Assembly (NCBI RefSeq): GCF_052857255.1
Contig: NC_135500.1
Location: 160,077,189-160,141,188, forward strand
Reading direction: 5' to 3'
Length of the DNA: 64,000 bases
Origin: Amblyomma americanum
Lineage: Eukaryota; Arthropoda; Arachnida; Ixodida; Ixodidae
Shown: piece by piece, positions 12,777 to 25,400 of the stretch
Numbering within the stretch: position 1 is the stretch's first letter
Layout: the number at the start of each line of letters is the position of its first letter
Made by a program: the position numbers and the translations under genes
The notes under the pieces: model-generated
Seen by the model: the letters and a program-made list of their open reading frames with translations, nothing else
Databases searched by the model: none
What the model was told of the DNA's origin: nothing

Positions 12777-12960
12777 CAGTCGCGCCCCGTTAATACTCGC
12801 CCGTTAATATGGGCGGCTCGAATTATGAGCAGTTTTTCTGGGGACGAACTTTTTGAACGAATTTATGCCTTGTTAATATGGAAACTCGCAGTGCGGAAAA
12901 TGGACAAGGCGAAAGTGAACGGAGTCAATTGCGACCCATGGACAACGATGATTACGAAAT
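12777..12960 (+). mobile_element. possible pogo/Tigger-type DNA transposon end
   Basis: Starts with CAGT and continues with repeated GTTAATA-type blocks (CCCCGTTAATACTCGCCC, then CCGTTAATATGG, then CTTGTTAATATGG). This resembles the terminal region of pogo-like transposons, which begin with CAGT and often carry TTAATA repeats. The matching inverted end was not found downstream, so only one end or a solo fragment would be present. No transposase frame is seen. The call rests on resemblance and is weak. Confidence 0.35.
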
Positions 12961-15389
12961 CTCGAGTTACTCTGCTTTGTATTTTGATAGCAGAACACCA
13001 GCGAAATGCAGTACGAAAGTGCGAATGACCCAGTAAAGGTATTTTTCCTTGCGTACAGTTTCATGGATCAGAGCAGCAACGTGCCTTACTATATTTAGTA
13101 TTGCATGAAAGGCTGCTAAAAAATTCTTTCTTGTGCTACACTTCAAACCATATTTAGCAGTTGCCAGCCGAGTTAGTGCAGTGTTCTTTGGATGTAAAAA
13201 GTCGCAGCAGAAGATGCTTCATTAAAGCAAGAGGCGCGATCAAGCGCCTCATGGACCACTAGGCACTCCAAACTTGCTAAAATTTGCACCGCATGATTTG
13301 AAAGATAATGGTGACACGAATAAGGTATCTGGAGCTTCCTAGATTGCTTGATTTCCGCTTCAGTGCCTGACACCGCCCAGAGAAGGAGTTCGTAATCATA
13401 AAGCTTTTTTTCATAATTATTTCTGGTTTTCTTCATGATAAGTTCATACGAAAGACTCTCGTTAGTGACGCTTTTCTTCAGGAACCGGTGTCCATATTGA
13501 CGTGGCACTACGGGATATCAAAATATTTAAATTGCCTTCAAAAATGTGTGGCTTATGCAATCACGGTTTATTATGCAGAGAAAGACAGAAGGAAATGACG
13601 CGAAGAAAAGTTCCTTTCAGTCAGTCCCTTCTCGCGAAAGCGTGATTTCTTTCTGATGTATTTCACGTCTACTTAAATTACGAATTACGGCCCGCTAAAT
13701 TACATGTTTGTCCGAAGGCATCCAATGACGCTAAGTGCGCAGTGCCAGTCTCACCATGGTATTTGGACTAAACTTATTCCGTGGTGGTTCTCAGATGGCA
13801 ACTTCGGCGCCTGTTCAATGCAGAATTTTCGGTGGGGCGAGTTATGCCCTGAAACTTTGCTTCGTGCTGGTCACACTCACGAGAGTGTTTAGATGCCGCA
13901 CGACATCATCTTGCACTGACAGGGAAGATAATGTAGCATCATATTCTCTTCTTTTCTGTAGTATTCAAAAACTTTTCTTGCATCTCTTCTCTCACTTGTC
14001 ACAGCGCTTGCAGGGACAGGTCTTTGGGGGGTAGTGAAGTGTTCTGGATACAATCACTAAAAGTATTCAAACAAAACATTTCCTTCTTCTCTTCAAAACA
14101 GGTCTTCTTTTATCCTGGTTTTCTCTCTTTGCCTCCTTCCGTTAGCTCTGCGAACATTTATATGCTCTTTAAAGCAGTGTAATTCCGTCGCATTTCCACC
14201 TCCTCGAGTCTAAACGATAGGGTGCTGCTATAAGATGGTCTAATATTACCGGCCCTACGTCGCTTTCGGTGGCGGGTGCCGTAAAAGCTGTGCCCCGATG
14301 GGCACGCCATCGAAGAGATGATGTACTCTCCAGAGCATCAAACGAGAGCACCTTTTGGGATAGCGTCCTGGGTAGAAGAGCGCACTCGTATAAACCTAAA
14401 ATCCGCGCCATACTCTTGGCGTCATTCTTTAGGAAGTACCGCCAAGAGAAACTGCGGGAACCGCAGCAGCTTGGCAGGCCATACTGTTTTATAAGCATGT
14501 GAAATGTGTGGTGCTTCGAAAGAACACACTTTCAAATGAGCACCACGGCGCCCAATATGGAGCTATTACATTCCCGATGGGCCAAAATAGATTTCTGTGG
14601 AATGTGCGAAGGAAAAGATAGTATTGGAAGGACATTTTCGCCTGCTAAATAAGAGAGTTTCATGCTTTGAATAAAGCCAGGAACTGTGCACACATAATTT
14701 GAATGTGTATGCAGCACCAATATGTTGATTGTAGCACGGTATCCCTCGCAGTATTTTCAACAACGATTAGACGCGGTTTTACAGAACTTTCGGCGTCTAT
14801 TGCTCAGTTAGAAGGAAGAATGTAAGCTCCACGCCAGTATATGCTCTCCTTGAGCGACAGGGAAAGGTTAAGTGCTTGAATGGTACATCTGTTGAGCCAC
14901 CACTCAATAAATAGGTCCTTGTGTTAATACCGTTGATAGTTCTGGATTCTTCCGGCGACAAAACGACGCAAGTGGTATACTGTTGCAGGTCGATAAATTC
15001 GTCAATTCTTTCCATGAGACCATAATTTTGTTTGTTTTAAGTATTTACAAGTACTGGCATATGTTCTGTAAGAGGCATAGCTGGGATGGGATAGACAGCA
15101 TTTGGTTGCGACATCAGGTAGCTAGGTTAAGCAAATCGTTCTGAAATAGATTAGTCGACATTTAACGCAGAAAACCATCCAAGTATTCAATATTTCAACG
15201 GGGTGTGAAAAAATAAGCAAACTAAGGGTAGAACCAAAGAAACTACGTTCAGTGGATGGGTTGTTGAGGTAACTAATGCCGTTGGAGTGATCAGTGAGAT
15301 AGGCGTTTGATAGTAGTCAATCTCTGTGCGATTTCGTGCAGCATAATCAGACGTCCACATGAGTGTCGCAACGACAATGGCTTCAGCGA
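12961..15389. other. spacer without recognisable gene
   Basis: Frames of 111 codons (13173-13508, minus), 99 codons (13735-14034, plus) and 109 codons (14169-14498, minus) occur. None carries a motif, and the last overlaps a 77-codon frame on the other strand. The part from about 15140 may be the far 3' end of the LINE relic that follows. Confidence 0.4.
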
Positions 15390-15730
15390 TAAACCAATTG
15401 TAGGAGATGATGTTGAAAACGTGTTGTCATAATGTTGCAAATTGGTCTTACTGCCTTTTTCACATGGATTCGAACTTGGGGACGCCTTTTACTTGACCAT
15501 TCAACAAGCACATGGTTGAGAAAAGATCTATTTATTTAGTGAGCTGTTATCTGGCATTGCTTAGTGCTGTCGTTTAATATGCGCTTAGATATCCACGTTT
15601 CCGCTGCTTTTTATAGCACCATATTTGATGGGATTATGCCACTAAGGTTATTCGTGAAGGCAACGCCAAGATATTTGAACTGGTTAAATTAGCCCATAGT
15701 GGAATAGAGGGTGACGCTGAGTTGTGGAGG
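15390..15730 (-). pseudogene. LINE reverse-transcriptase relic (thumb region)
   Basis: The minus strand reads FKYLGVAFTNNLSG (from 15679 downwards), the block that follows the catalytic YADD region in L2/CR1-type LINE reverse transcriptases. The same frame continues for about 80 codons to KAVRPICN (15434-15457), matching the later KAVRFIC-type block of the same clade. In-frame stops lie at 15689-15691, 15611-15613 and 15536-15538, and downstream similarity appears to change frame, so the copy is dead. The polymerase catalytic motifs would lie above 15730 and were not recognised. The enzyme would have copied element RNA into DNA at a nicked target. Conserved spacing of the two motifs makes chance unlikely, but the clade is a guess. 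The relic may extend to about 15140. Confidence 0.6.
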
Positions 15731-16266
15731 AGCTCGAAACTGTGGTCTTAGACCATTCTACAGAGTAGAGATGGCTCCTCAGCCAGTCTCTTCATCCACT
15801 CAGCTGAACTAGTCTGAAATGAAATTAGTTTAGACGAAAGCAAGTGGGTTTCTTTGTTGACCAACAGCTCCGCCTCCAAGGTTGTGAGGAAAAAAAAGGT
15901 TGTGAGCACGTTGTGCTAATTGCACAATTCATAGATCACTGTTTTGCGTAGCTACTATGGTAGTTTTAGGGTAAATCAGGCTGTGACGGTGTAATATATA
16001 GCTGTGTGTACCACGAATAGAGCTATTACGAATTTTCGAGCGCCTTTCGCATTCGCACTATTAGAATGAGGCAAGTGGTGTAGCTGCAAGAAATGTGATC
16101 GCAGCCCAAAACCTGAAACAAATTTGCAAATTGTCGCCTTTTTTTATTATTCACTAGCATCAACAATTGCTTCCTGCCTCCCTGTCATCACACTCACTAA
16201 ATATTATAAAGTGAGCTTATGGGGAACAGAGTAACATTAGCTGATATTCAGTACTTCCACTGATAT
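15731..16266. other. spacer, possibly decayed LINE sequence
   Basis: This would hold the reverse-transcriptase palm of the adjoining relic if it were preserved. I could not follow a catalytic YADD block or any other motif through it. Confidence 0.35.
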
Positions 16267-16770
16267 TCAGATGTCCCACGTTCTAACGCCCCGCGGGGTA
16301 GAATGACACATTGCACAGGGCAAAATGATACGTCCTTCTGAGACTAAGATATTATTAATCCTTGAAGTTAATATACACAAAAAGATTCTCCGCAGGTTCC
16401 AACTAAATTTTGTGCCAAAAACAGTGCCCCAACAAAGACCCCGAACGTGTTTTGTTTCATAACGAGGCATATCTAAATCCAAGCTTTCCATGCGCCCCAG
16501 CAACATGAGTCTTCCGAATTTTATGCCTTCGTCTTTATTTTTGTCTGTTTTGGTGTTATAGTTTTTAACCATTAATTTGGCTCTGTAGAATAGAGATGCG
16601 ATTTCATAATATTCCCAGCACATGAGACCAAAGTCTTTAATGAGATTGCAAGCCGCACCGAACAGAGAGTTCTTCATTGTCATAGTGCTGTACAAGTAGC
16701 TCTTGTTGCTTTCCAGAAAGATTGGGACGGTTGTACTAGTATAATGTTTCATGCTTTTCCTGCTTCTCAT
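16267..16770 (-). CDS. unrecognised 167-codon open frame
   Basis: A 167-codon frame on the minus strand beginning MRSRKSMKHY and ending RTWDI. It is long for the local base composition, which is AT-rich. It has no signal peptide, no clear membrane segment and no motif that I know. The middle is basic (NYNTKTDKNKDEG). It lies 5' of the LINE relic at 15390-15730 on the same strand, so it could be an eroded part of that element, but it shows no endonuclease or polymerase block. There is no splice or promoter evidence. It may equally be a chance frame, and I would not treat it as a gene without a homology or transcript match. Confidence 0.2.
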   Translation of the reverse strand: MRSRKSMKHYTSTTVPIFLESNKSYLYSTMTMKNSLFGAACNLIKDFGLMCWEYYEIASLFYRAKLMVKNYNTKTDKNKDEGIKFGRLMLLGRMESLDLDMPRYETKHVRGLCWGTVFGTKFSWNLRRIFLCILTSRINNILVSEGRIILPCAMCHSTPRGVRTWDI

Positions 16771-19700
16771 AAAGCCTCACTGTTTTCTTTTTTCTCTAGC
16801 AGACGTCCTCGGGAACAATATATCACTTGATGGTACCGGCGTTGCTCGATCTTATCTAGCGGTTTTTAAGGTTTTTTTCTTAATTTTTCAGTAAATGTTT
16901 TCTCACTGCAAATTAGGAATATCTCAGAGATCAATAAAACAAAAATAGAGCTTTTATTTCATTTTTTATTCACAAGACTGCGAGCGCCTTAAGGGCTGCA
17001 ACAGAGTTGGTAAAGAACAAAAAAAAGATAGGTACCTTATATAGAATAAAGACATTATTCACGGTAGAACGCCAGATTACGACAATAGCAGCAAATACAG
17101 TACTTTCTCAAAAATTTGTGCTGTATTGGAGTCGTAAAAAAAACTTGCGGATTCAAATTATTCAATTCCACACTGCCGCGAACGAACAGCCATAATCTTC
17201 ACTTTAGACCTGGCGCGCACCAGGACGACATGTTTTGCCGTGAATGTAGCCTGATGCTAAAATAATTTTCTCTTAAGAACGCGTGGGGTGGAAATTCCTA
17301 ATATTGGCATTAAATAATAATAATAACAATAAATAGTTGTAATAAATACATGACAATTCTAACCATTCACTCTAGGTCCTATTAGCTGCGCAGGGCCGAA
17401 AAAGTGGCCTGCGGAAATATGTTCCTCTTTGACTGCTTTACCGTTCTCCAAGCATTATTTCGCAATTTCCTTCCTTTTCTTCTTGCAAAGCAGCACAGTT
17501 TCGTCAGCCTTAAGTTAAGTTAAAGCAGATACGTGGCTGCTCATGCCATATAAATATGCAGGTAATACAGCTGCATATTTAAAATCAGTCGGCGGTAATC
17601 AGGAAAGTGTGTTTTGCACTCTGTCGTGTTCTGCCGCGCTCTGCCTTACTGATATCATTCGAAAAGACGCAAGCACTTTGGGAGATTTGACTGAAGCTTG
17701 TTTTTAAGCTTCCATTCTCGCGTTTGATCAACATTCAGTTTTCATAGAACTCAATTCTCTGTCTAAATCTCTACACAACGCGCCACGGTAAAAAACTCTA
17801 TTGCGCTGGGGAGCAGTTGCAAAAGTAAGCAGAGGCTTTTAAGACAAGAGCATAAATGCAACTACAAATTATTGAAAAGGTACAGAGCACTGCATTCTTC
17901 TTGGAAGAAGTATACAGTTAAAGAAGTATACGTAGGATATGTGGTCGGTTTAGTTTGTGTATTGTATCAGTCATGGATGCGCGAAAGGCCTAAAAAGAGA
18001 CTGGACACAGGACGAACACAACCACTCATTCACCTACTTATCCACTTGACAGTAAGACGGAGGAACCTATTAAGCAGCGGCCCACTTGAGGGGAACATGA
18101 TTTTGGGCTAGTTGTAGTATTCTTTCAGACAGGAAAAGTTTGCTTGAACATAACTTTATAGTCTCGTACATTTCTCCTATTTCAGGCTATTCTGTGTTTC
18201 TTCACCACACCCTCAGCGAACGTCTTGGTTAGTCGCGCAGTAGCATTCTTCCCGGGTCCTTCCCTGCGTTCGCACCCTGCGCACAGCTTTCAAAGTGTGA
18301 ATATATCACTTAATTTGAGGATGAGAAATTGCTTTAAGTAATGACGCTTTAAAAAACGAACGCCACTAAGATGCAGTATAGTTAAGAGAGCCCATGAATT
18401 CTTTTCTCTTTTTCTGAGTTACCCTTTGTTTGGCTTTTGCTAGAATCATTTTCGTGGGGCGAGAACTGAAATCTAGTTTGCGTATCAACACCCACCTCAC
18501 GTGTATATAACTGTTTTGTGGCACGTGCTAAAGTTCTGAAGCCTGGCAAGTCGATGGACACATTGGCCGAATATGTTGATGAAGGCTTGATGTTTAATAT
18601 TCGGCCTAAAGCTTTTGTCTTCCGTTTCGTTGTTCGCTGAATTTCTGAGACTTTACGGGTCACTTAAAAGAAGCGTTAACAAAGCTGCGCTTTGCTTTTG
18701 AAATGACAAATCATTTTATCATTTATAAAATTAGTTATCAAATCTAATCATTTGTCAGCGATCTACCTAATAAGGTCGTTAACATTATCTTAACAGAGTG
18801 CGCGTTTTTTTTAAATTACTCTCTTTTCAAAATACATAGATAGCGTGGATGTTCACTGTATTGTCCAACTAAAGCATGACCGCTTCGAAGAGGATGTACC
18901 CCAATAAGTACTTGGCAGTCCGTGTCGCCACTTTAAGAGCTCCTCTTTTTAAATCTTTCCCTTGGTGCCAATATAAATTTCTTTAAAATTCTGAAATCCT
19001 ACAAGCAGTTACGCTCATGGAATGAAAAATTAATTTCTTTTTGTGGGTTTTTAAGCATAGCCCAAGTAGTGTACGGTTCTTTAATGTTTGTTCGCCTTTT
19101 CCAATATTCATTCAGAGTTTATATTGAGAGCTCCAAAATTTAGATCGATAATAGTTAAGCAAGGAATTATTTTTCTTAGCTACAAGAATGTCGGCGCTGT
19201 AAAACCCGTTAGCACGTCAAGGATCCCACAAAGTGAAATTAGCCTAAGTGTCAGCAGGGGCCAAATTTAGCGTCAAATGTAAAGAAGACAGTCTAACTAG
19301 CGACTTAAGTACGTAAGTAGATACAGTGCGTTGGCAACTCGCCGCATGTTAACCTTGCCCACCGTGATTCTAAGAGACGAGAAGAAAACTGACCCACCTG
19401 ATTGTGGAAACCACCAGAGGCAACCAGCGAGCATGAAGAGCCTTGCCATTTTCTTGTTCCGCAGGATAAAGACCGAGCAGTCACTGTGCTGTTTCCGCAA
19501 CGCCAGACTCATCACTCACTCACAACCCTAGCCCTTCTTGTTCAGTTTGCTGTACTGGCGACAACCTCGAGCGTCGGCGGATGTATATCCAACGACCTAA
19601 GCACTCGACCGAGAGTCCGATATTAAAACCCCTTTACAGGAACCCCGTCCCGATTAGTTCAGCTTATGTAGCCTCCCACTTTAGCCATGTAGACTAGCCA

Positions 19701-19999
19701 CTACAGCTAGAGCATCGTGACACCAGTCATACGCTTTATGAACGCGGTCCTGGCATAGCCCAGAGCCTAGTACACTTCAGGGAATAGTCTTCTCAGCGAG
19801 CGCAAACTCCATACACCACCGCGCATTAACCAGCATTTCCTGTACATATGCTCGACAACGAGTGACTACGTAGCGCACACTATACTTAGCTTTCCTGAGA
19901 CACGCCCACAACAGCAAAGGCCTGCAGCGCGGAAAATTTACTTAGTGTGCAAAGATCTTAACGGCCTCATTGAAAACATATGCCATCCAAAAAGTCGTC
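16771..19999. other. spacer without recognisable gene
   Basis: AT-rich. AATAATAATAATAAC simple sequence lies near 17315. The longest frame is 93 codons on the minus strand (18382-18663) and has no motif. GACTGGACACAGGACGAACA at 18000 resembles sequence found in tick retroelement UTRs, but the match is too short to name. Confidence 0.45.
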
Positions 20000-20420
20000 T
20001 AGAGGTAAGGAGCTCTCCTCAGGGTGCAGCGAACGACGCTGCCGATGGTGCGCGGGGTTCTCCACTGCAGGTTCTGACCCGGAGCCTGAAAGAAACCGCG
20101 GAGTATAAAAGCTCAGAAATAGAAAGCAATGTCAAGTCACATCGGAGCACGGCACGCGTGACACAGAGGGCGCGGAAGCGACGCGCGAAAGCCGGCGCTG
20201 CCTGGCGACGTGCCTGCCTCGGCGCGGCGCGAAGCGGTCTGCGCTCCGGAGTTCGCGAGGCCACGCTTACCGAACATCCCTCGCTTCCCACTTCCTCCTT
20301 TCCCTCAAGGGGAATTCCTTTCCATCTTTGCTCTCTCCGTATCGGGCGAGGAGGAAAGTGGAGCCGGGAAGAAAGGCACGGCGCGCGGAATGATCGCTAA
20401 CGTTGCCGGCTAGGTGGGGC
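20000..20420 (+). promoter_or_regulatory. GC-rich, CpG-rich segment with candidate core promoter
   Basis: This is the most CpG-rich block in the window, set in AT-rich DNA. It contains a TATA box (TATAAAAG, 20104-20111) and, 30 bases downstream, an Inr-like TCAAGT with its A at 20134. That is the normal TATA-to-start distance in arthropods and would drive transcription to the right. The 151-codon frame through it (19945-20400) spans the putative start site and is probably a composition effect. No conserved protein start follows. An AGGTGGGG near 20411 could be a splice donor. Without a transcript this remains a prediction from spacing and composition. Confidence 0.35.
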
Positions 20421-22180
20421 AGCCGACCGGCAGAGGGGAACTTATAATTCTTTGCTTTCTTGACCAGCATTTACTTTTTCGCGCGGTTTCAGTTTCCTTT
20501 TGCCCTTTTAGTTTTCAGCGGGGGCGCCATGTGTGGGTCATAGATTACAGAAACGACTCCTCGTGACAATATGGCCCTTTCTTTGGCGACGATAAATATT
20601 TCACGCTGCTCAAAGTCGCTCCATTTGATTTTTATTTTTAGATAGTGCTACCCCATATTTATAAAAACAGACTGAAGGCAGCACGTGATGCGAAAAAGCA
20701 CGCGTTTGCACTACTTACATTCACACTACGCTGCTAAAACACACGGCAGAGGACACAAGAAGGGTCCTGCAAAAATAGGAGAATATGGAGACAAAAAGAT
20801 GTTACGCAAAAATCATTTGAGAAGCCAGCTTACACAAATATCAGCGATCACAAAAGGGCAGCCTCAGCATCATGCTGAAACATTTTACGTCAGAACCAGC
20901 CTAAAATTTTGCCTTGTTGTTTTGAGCACTAAAATTACGACTTGAAGGGGACGTGGAAAAGCATGCAATGTAAAGGTAAGCGAAAATAACTAACAATGAG
21001 AAGTGAGGCACAAAATCTTGGGGGTGTCGATAAACGTCCTTAGTCTTGAAAGCATAGATGAAGAGGCCTATGACCTGCTGCCAGTATTCTTAATAGCTAA
21101 AAACAGGTGTATATAGTTCGAATGTGCTGTACTTCACAGTTATTTTAGCCTCCTAAACAGCGCCTGCTTTTGGCTCAGTGGTGTTAAAGATTAATTTGAA
21201 TTTTCATCTTCCTAATCAATAGACACATTTACCTTCCCTTGCGCTGAATTTTTTAAAGTTTCATTTTCGGTTTTTTTTTTCACTGGCCCACCGAGAAGAA
21301 AAGCTTTTTTATCAGACCGTTTTCTTATTCAACCAGACTGCAGTTAGCTTTCAATACTGCTCTCTAAACACGGTGCTCTTGTTTTCTCGGCTATTTCGCC
21401 ACTCCTTACAGTTTTATGCATTCCCCGTTTTAGAACACGCTTCACACCACGAAGAAATTTGTGAAGTCGCGCTTTAAAAGAGTAGCTTTATCTTGAACGT
21501 ATCAACTTTGTTACTATCGACACACTCTTACTACCAATGCGTCAAGGTGAAAGAGAAGTTCAGTACCTGAAATTGCAATCAATAAGGGAGTTCTAGGCGG
21601 ACTTCTATGGAAGATATTCTCGTTCAAGGCTAGCAGACACTTGAGGATTATTGTGTTGCCCGATTCTGCGGCAAAGCCAAGGCTGGCAAACTAATTTGGC
21701 ATGTTGTAGGTTTCCACGTACGATTTAGTTTGCCGAACAAGGACACACGCAAGAGCTCACTGTTATATACTATCGAACTTAAGCTTTGCTAGATCTCTAC
21801 GCTTATGAACACAGACCTTGCTCCCGCACTCATCGCAATATCCTCTCTGTGTGCATAGCGGAACGCAGCAATGCGTCGGCATCCGCTTTTCACACGAAAC
21901 GCAGGATATTTTTGTACTTGTTTACCCAATGCGGGGCAGTAGTTTTATTTTCTCGACGGAGCCAGGTTTTCGACTAACGCGTACCTGAAATACGTATATT
22001 GGAGGGGCGCATTGAACAAAACCATCCACCGTAAATACTATGTATTTGTTTAGAAAATTTCGTATTTAGACCTGGTGTCAAGAAACTCTCAAGTGCACAA
22101 GACAACCGTATAGCGAGGAGCAAACAATAAATTCCATTAAGCGATATGGTTAGATTTTCGTCTTTGCACAGCAGGCCACG
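20421..22180. other. spacer without recognisable gene
   Basis: AT-rich. An 86-codon frame (20685-20945, plus) and a 63-codon frame (21786-21977, plus) have no motif. If the 20.1 kb promoter is real, this would be intron or untranslated sequence. Confidence 0.4.
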
Positions 22181-22184
22181 ATAT

Positions 22185-22417
22185 TGTCACGTAGTGGTGA
22201 CGGCAGTCGAAGGAGTGATGAAGACGGACAAAAGTTCTTCTGAAAGAAAATGGTTTATTGGGGTCACTTGCGCCCACAATTCACTGAATCACACGGCGGC
22301 GGCGTAGAAACAAGCGTGCTCAGTGATCGTCGAACAGATTGCCCGCCGCTGTCGGCCGCGCTCAATTTAAAGCTGATAGCGAACTTTCGAGATAAAGCGT
22401 GAAAAGTTATTAGAACA
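22185..22417 (-). mobile_element. solo LTR, probably Ty3/Gypsy-type
   Basis: A 233-bp block bounded by TG and CA (plus strand TGTCACG ... AGAACA) and flanked by a 4-bp direct repeat ATAT (22181-22184 and 22418-22421). Transcription would run on the minus strand, where an AATAAA polyadenylation signal lies at 22254-22259, near the 3' end. The GC-rich middle (22290-22365) fits the promoter half of a tick LTR. No primer-binding site, polypurine tract, gag or pol is found on either side. It is therefore read as a solo LTR left by recombination between the two LTRs of a full element. The ends and the duplication support the boundaries. The family assignment is inference. Confidence 0.7.
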
Positions 22418-22421
22418 ATAT

Positions 22422-25400
22422 GGAACAACGTAGAATCAGCTATGCCTGGCCGCGATCAATTGAGATAAATCTAGTTGCGTCTTGCACCGCAGAAAAAGCG
22501 ATACAGCGGCGTGCAGGCAGCTTTGAAGAATGAACAAACAAAGAGTGCAAAGATTCGCGGCAATAGTAGAAAGTAAAATAGCTCTGCTTGTAAATCACGA
22601 ACTCAATGTCACGGCAACAGACGGCTGATACTGATTCTACACCTAACGGCGTGTTCTGAATTTCTTGTGTAGCAATAAATTGCAACATCGTCTACGTACA
22701 GTGTCTTATTACTGGTTTCGAATGCTTTTAAGATTAGAGCAAGAGATTTATTGCACTGTTGCTTCTCCGTAAATAGAGAAGCTTTCAGTATGATATTATC
22801 GTAACGTTGGTTTCAAGACCCTGGTAGTCATATTTTCTTTCTTACTTGATGTAGGGGGTTATCAATATTATTTTTGCCTTCAATTTAAGCATCAGGTCTG
22901 ATTTTTTCTTTCGTCGACTACACTCGTGTTTCTATAATCATTGCTTTATTACGCGTTTTGCTAAATAAACTGCCTATCACGCCGCCTTAAGCGCTGGCAG
23001 GTTACCTTACTATTAAGCTTGCGACTAAAAACACGCACAATACAAGCAAACAAGAACGAAAAGGTGACGCCGCCGTAGAGTACTTCGGATAGCTAGGCAC
23101 TATAATTCTTTCAAAAACCTCGGACACTCAATATTTTGCATGAGATGCCCACAGTAATTCAAGAAAATGTTGTAAAACAGAAGAACAGCCAATGTACATG
23201 AATTGTTGCAGTTCTGCCCACTATGTCGTGCGCACAGCACACTGAGAAATTATCTAACTTCCAAGATAGAATATTTTGTCTGTGTTTCCGGCTAAATAAC
23301 AGAGCTTCAAAACGGGAAAATGTTAAACATTCCCCGCAATTTGTTTGAAAGAATAGTGCTACCAGCCTTGTCTGCTTCATTCTCAACAGTCTTCATTTTC
23401 CGGCGCCCTCTGCTTTGCCGATATTAATGAAAAGATACTTTCCCTGTTTCCATGGCAATAAATTCTTCTAACTAAATACACCAGAGTCCCAGACTGTTCT
23501 TCATTAACGTTACTGCCCTGAGAATGAAACTCTATTTGAGCTTTCTCTATTCAGGACTTCAAATGAAGAAATTCCTATAAAGAGACTGGATTTCAAAGCT
23601 CTTAATACATTAAGCGCAATCAGCAACCTGTCGTCTGGCAGATAGAAAAAAAATTGAACTCCTGGCTGTCTGAAAGCTTCCCGGCGCCTGAAGCATTAAA
23701 TATAAAAAGGCAGGTGAAGTATGTCAGTAAACAATTTTAACACAAAGAATACTTCCGCGAGTCAAAAGCACAGAAGCTTTACTGAAAAGCTCTGACCTAC
23801 ATTGCTTTTTCGTACATTTTCAGCTTTTTGATCATTATTTCAGTGTGCCTCTTATGCAAAAAGTTGATTGTTCAAGCCTTCTGAAAGCATAGCAGAGCCC
23901 ATTTCTAAGAGGTTAGTCCAAGGATTTAATAAAATACTCCCATTGCATTCTGTATGTTTCTTCCGCTCGTATTATCGGTCACAAGCTTTACAGTAAATCG
24001 GTCTCTCCTCGATTAATGAGGTATGATGGACTGTCTGTTTAGACCTCGTTTCAGAGTTGACCGAAGAGGTTATCACGAACATGATTTAATCTTTTATTGA
24101 GCGCACAAATAATATAATCAAGCTGATGCTTTTTCACCATAAATCCCTCGAGCGCAAATTTTTACCCTTTGCAACTCGTTAAACAATCTACTGCTTCCAC
24201 TTTAGTATTCAAGCGTCCTTCAATGCCTGTACGTCGACCTTTTTATCTTATTATTTCGTTTTCTAAACGGCTGCTCAACTCGGCGAAAGTTCGGTTCTTT
24301 CTCTCAGTATTTTACCCTCTCTTCGTTTCATCCTCAGTCACTTTTTCAGCATCAGTTTACACGTAAATTTTTCTTTTTTCCCAAACACATGCCACCTACT
24401 GGACAAGAGTATCTGAAAGCCCTTCCCTTTGAAGTCTGCTCTATGCGTGCCCTTGTATTTTTATACCAAAGATGCAAGCAAAAATTATTCAGCCTTGAAA
24501 ATGTTCGTCCTATTCATTTCGCTACCTGGTCATGGCATACATAACGACAATTATCTGCATGTATTTGCTTCTTCGATGGCAGTGGCTCCCATCCTACCGA
24601 GAAAGATGGATGACAGCAAGGTGGACGGAGTCTATTTTTATGCAAGCTGGGTGCCCCTTTCCAAACCGCGCTCTCATCCGTTGCAAAGAAGAATGAAGAG
24701 AAAAAAACCGCGAACTCTTGTCTACCACTTTCCAGACTTACTGGTAAGACTCGCCTCATGCAAAATTTTTGGAAGAAGCATCAATCTTGTAAAGAACCAG
24801 ACACGGTGCGTAGGAAACAAGAATTGAGCGTCGAAGTTCCATTCGCACAACCCACCAGGAGCGTCTGCCACAGCTTGCAACGCTGAACCGGTGAGCGTAC
24901 CGAAAAGAAAGAAGACAAGATTGGCATCCTTCGTGAGTGAAAAGCGGGATTGTCGACATGTTTGCTCAGTGAATGCTGAAAGAAGAAACGCTGCGTCGCT
25001 TTCTAAAGCCTACTGATGAAAAATGAATCATTGCGTGAATCACCGTTCTTTGTTGCAAGAAAACAACCGTAATGGATGATGGAAGAGTGTGCGCGTGGCT
25101 GCATGATGAAAAGGAAAATTGCAAACAAGAAATCCTCACTCTGTCCCTGTCTGCGAACATTGCGTAAGCCATGGAGACATATGAAGCAGAGTAATGCAAG
25201 GATGAGCCTTTTGAATAGAATCGAAGCCCTAGTAAGCTACGGCAAGGCAGCTAGCCATTCATGTTTCCTAAAGAGAAAAAGAATAGACTATAACACTAGA
25301 CCTCAAGTCTCCCTTTGTAGCAAATTCCTAATTATTTTTCCTCTTCTTCATCGATCAGAATATCAGAGAAAAACACGGAAAAGTCTACAAAGTTAGTTTT

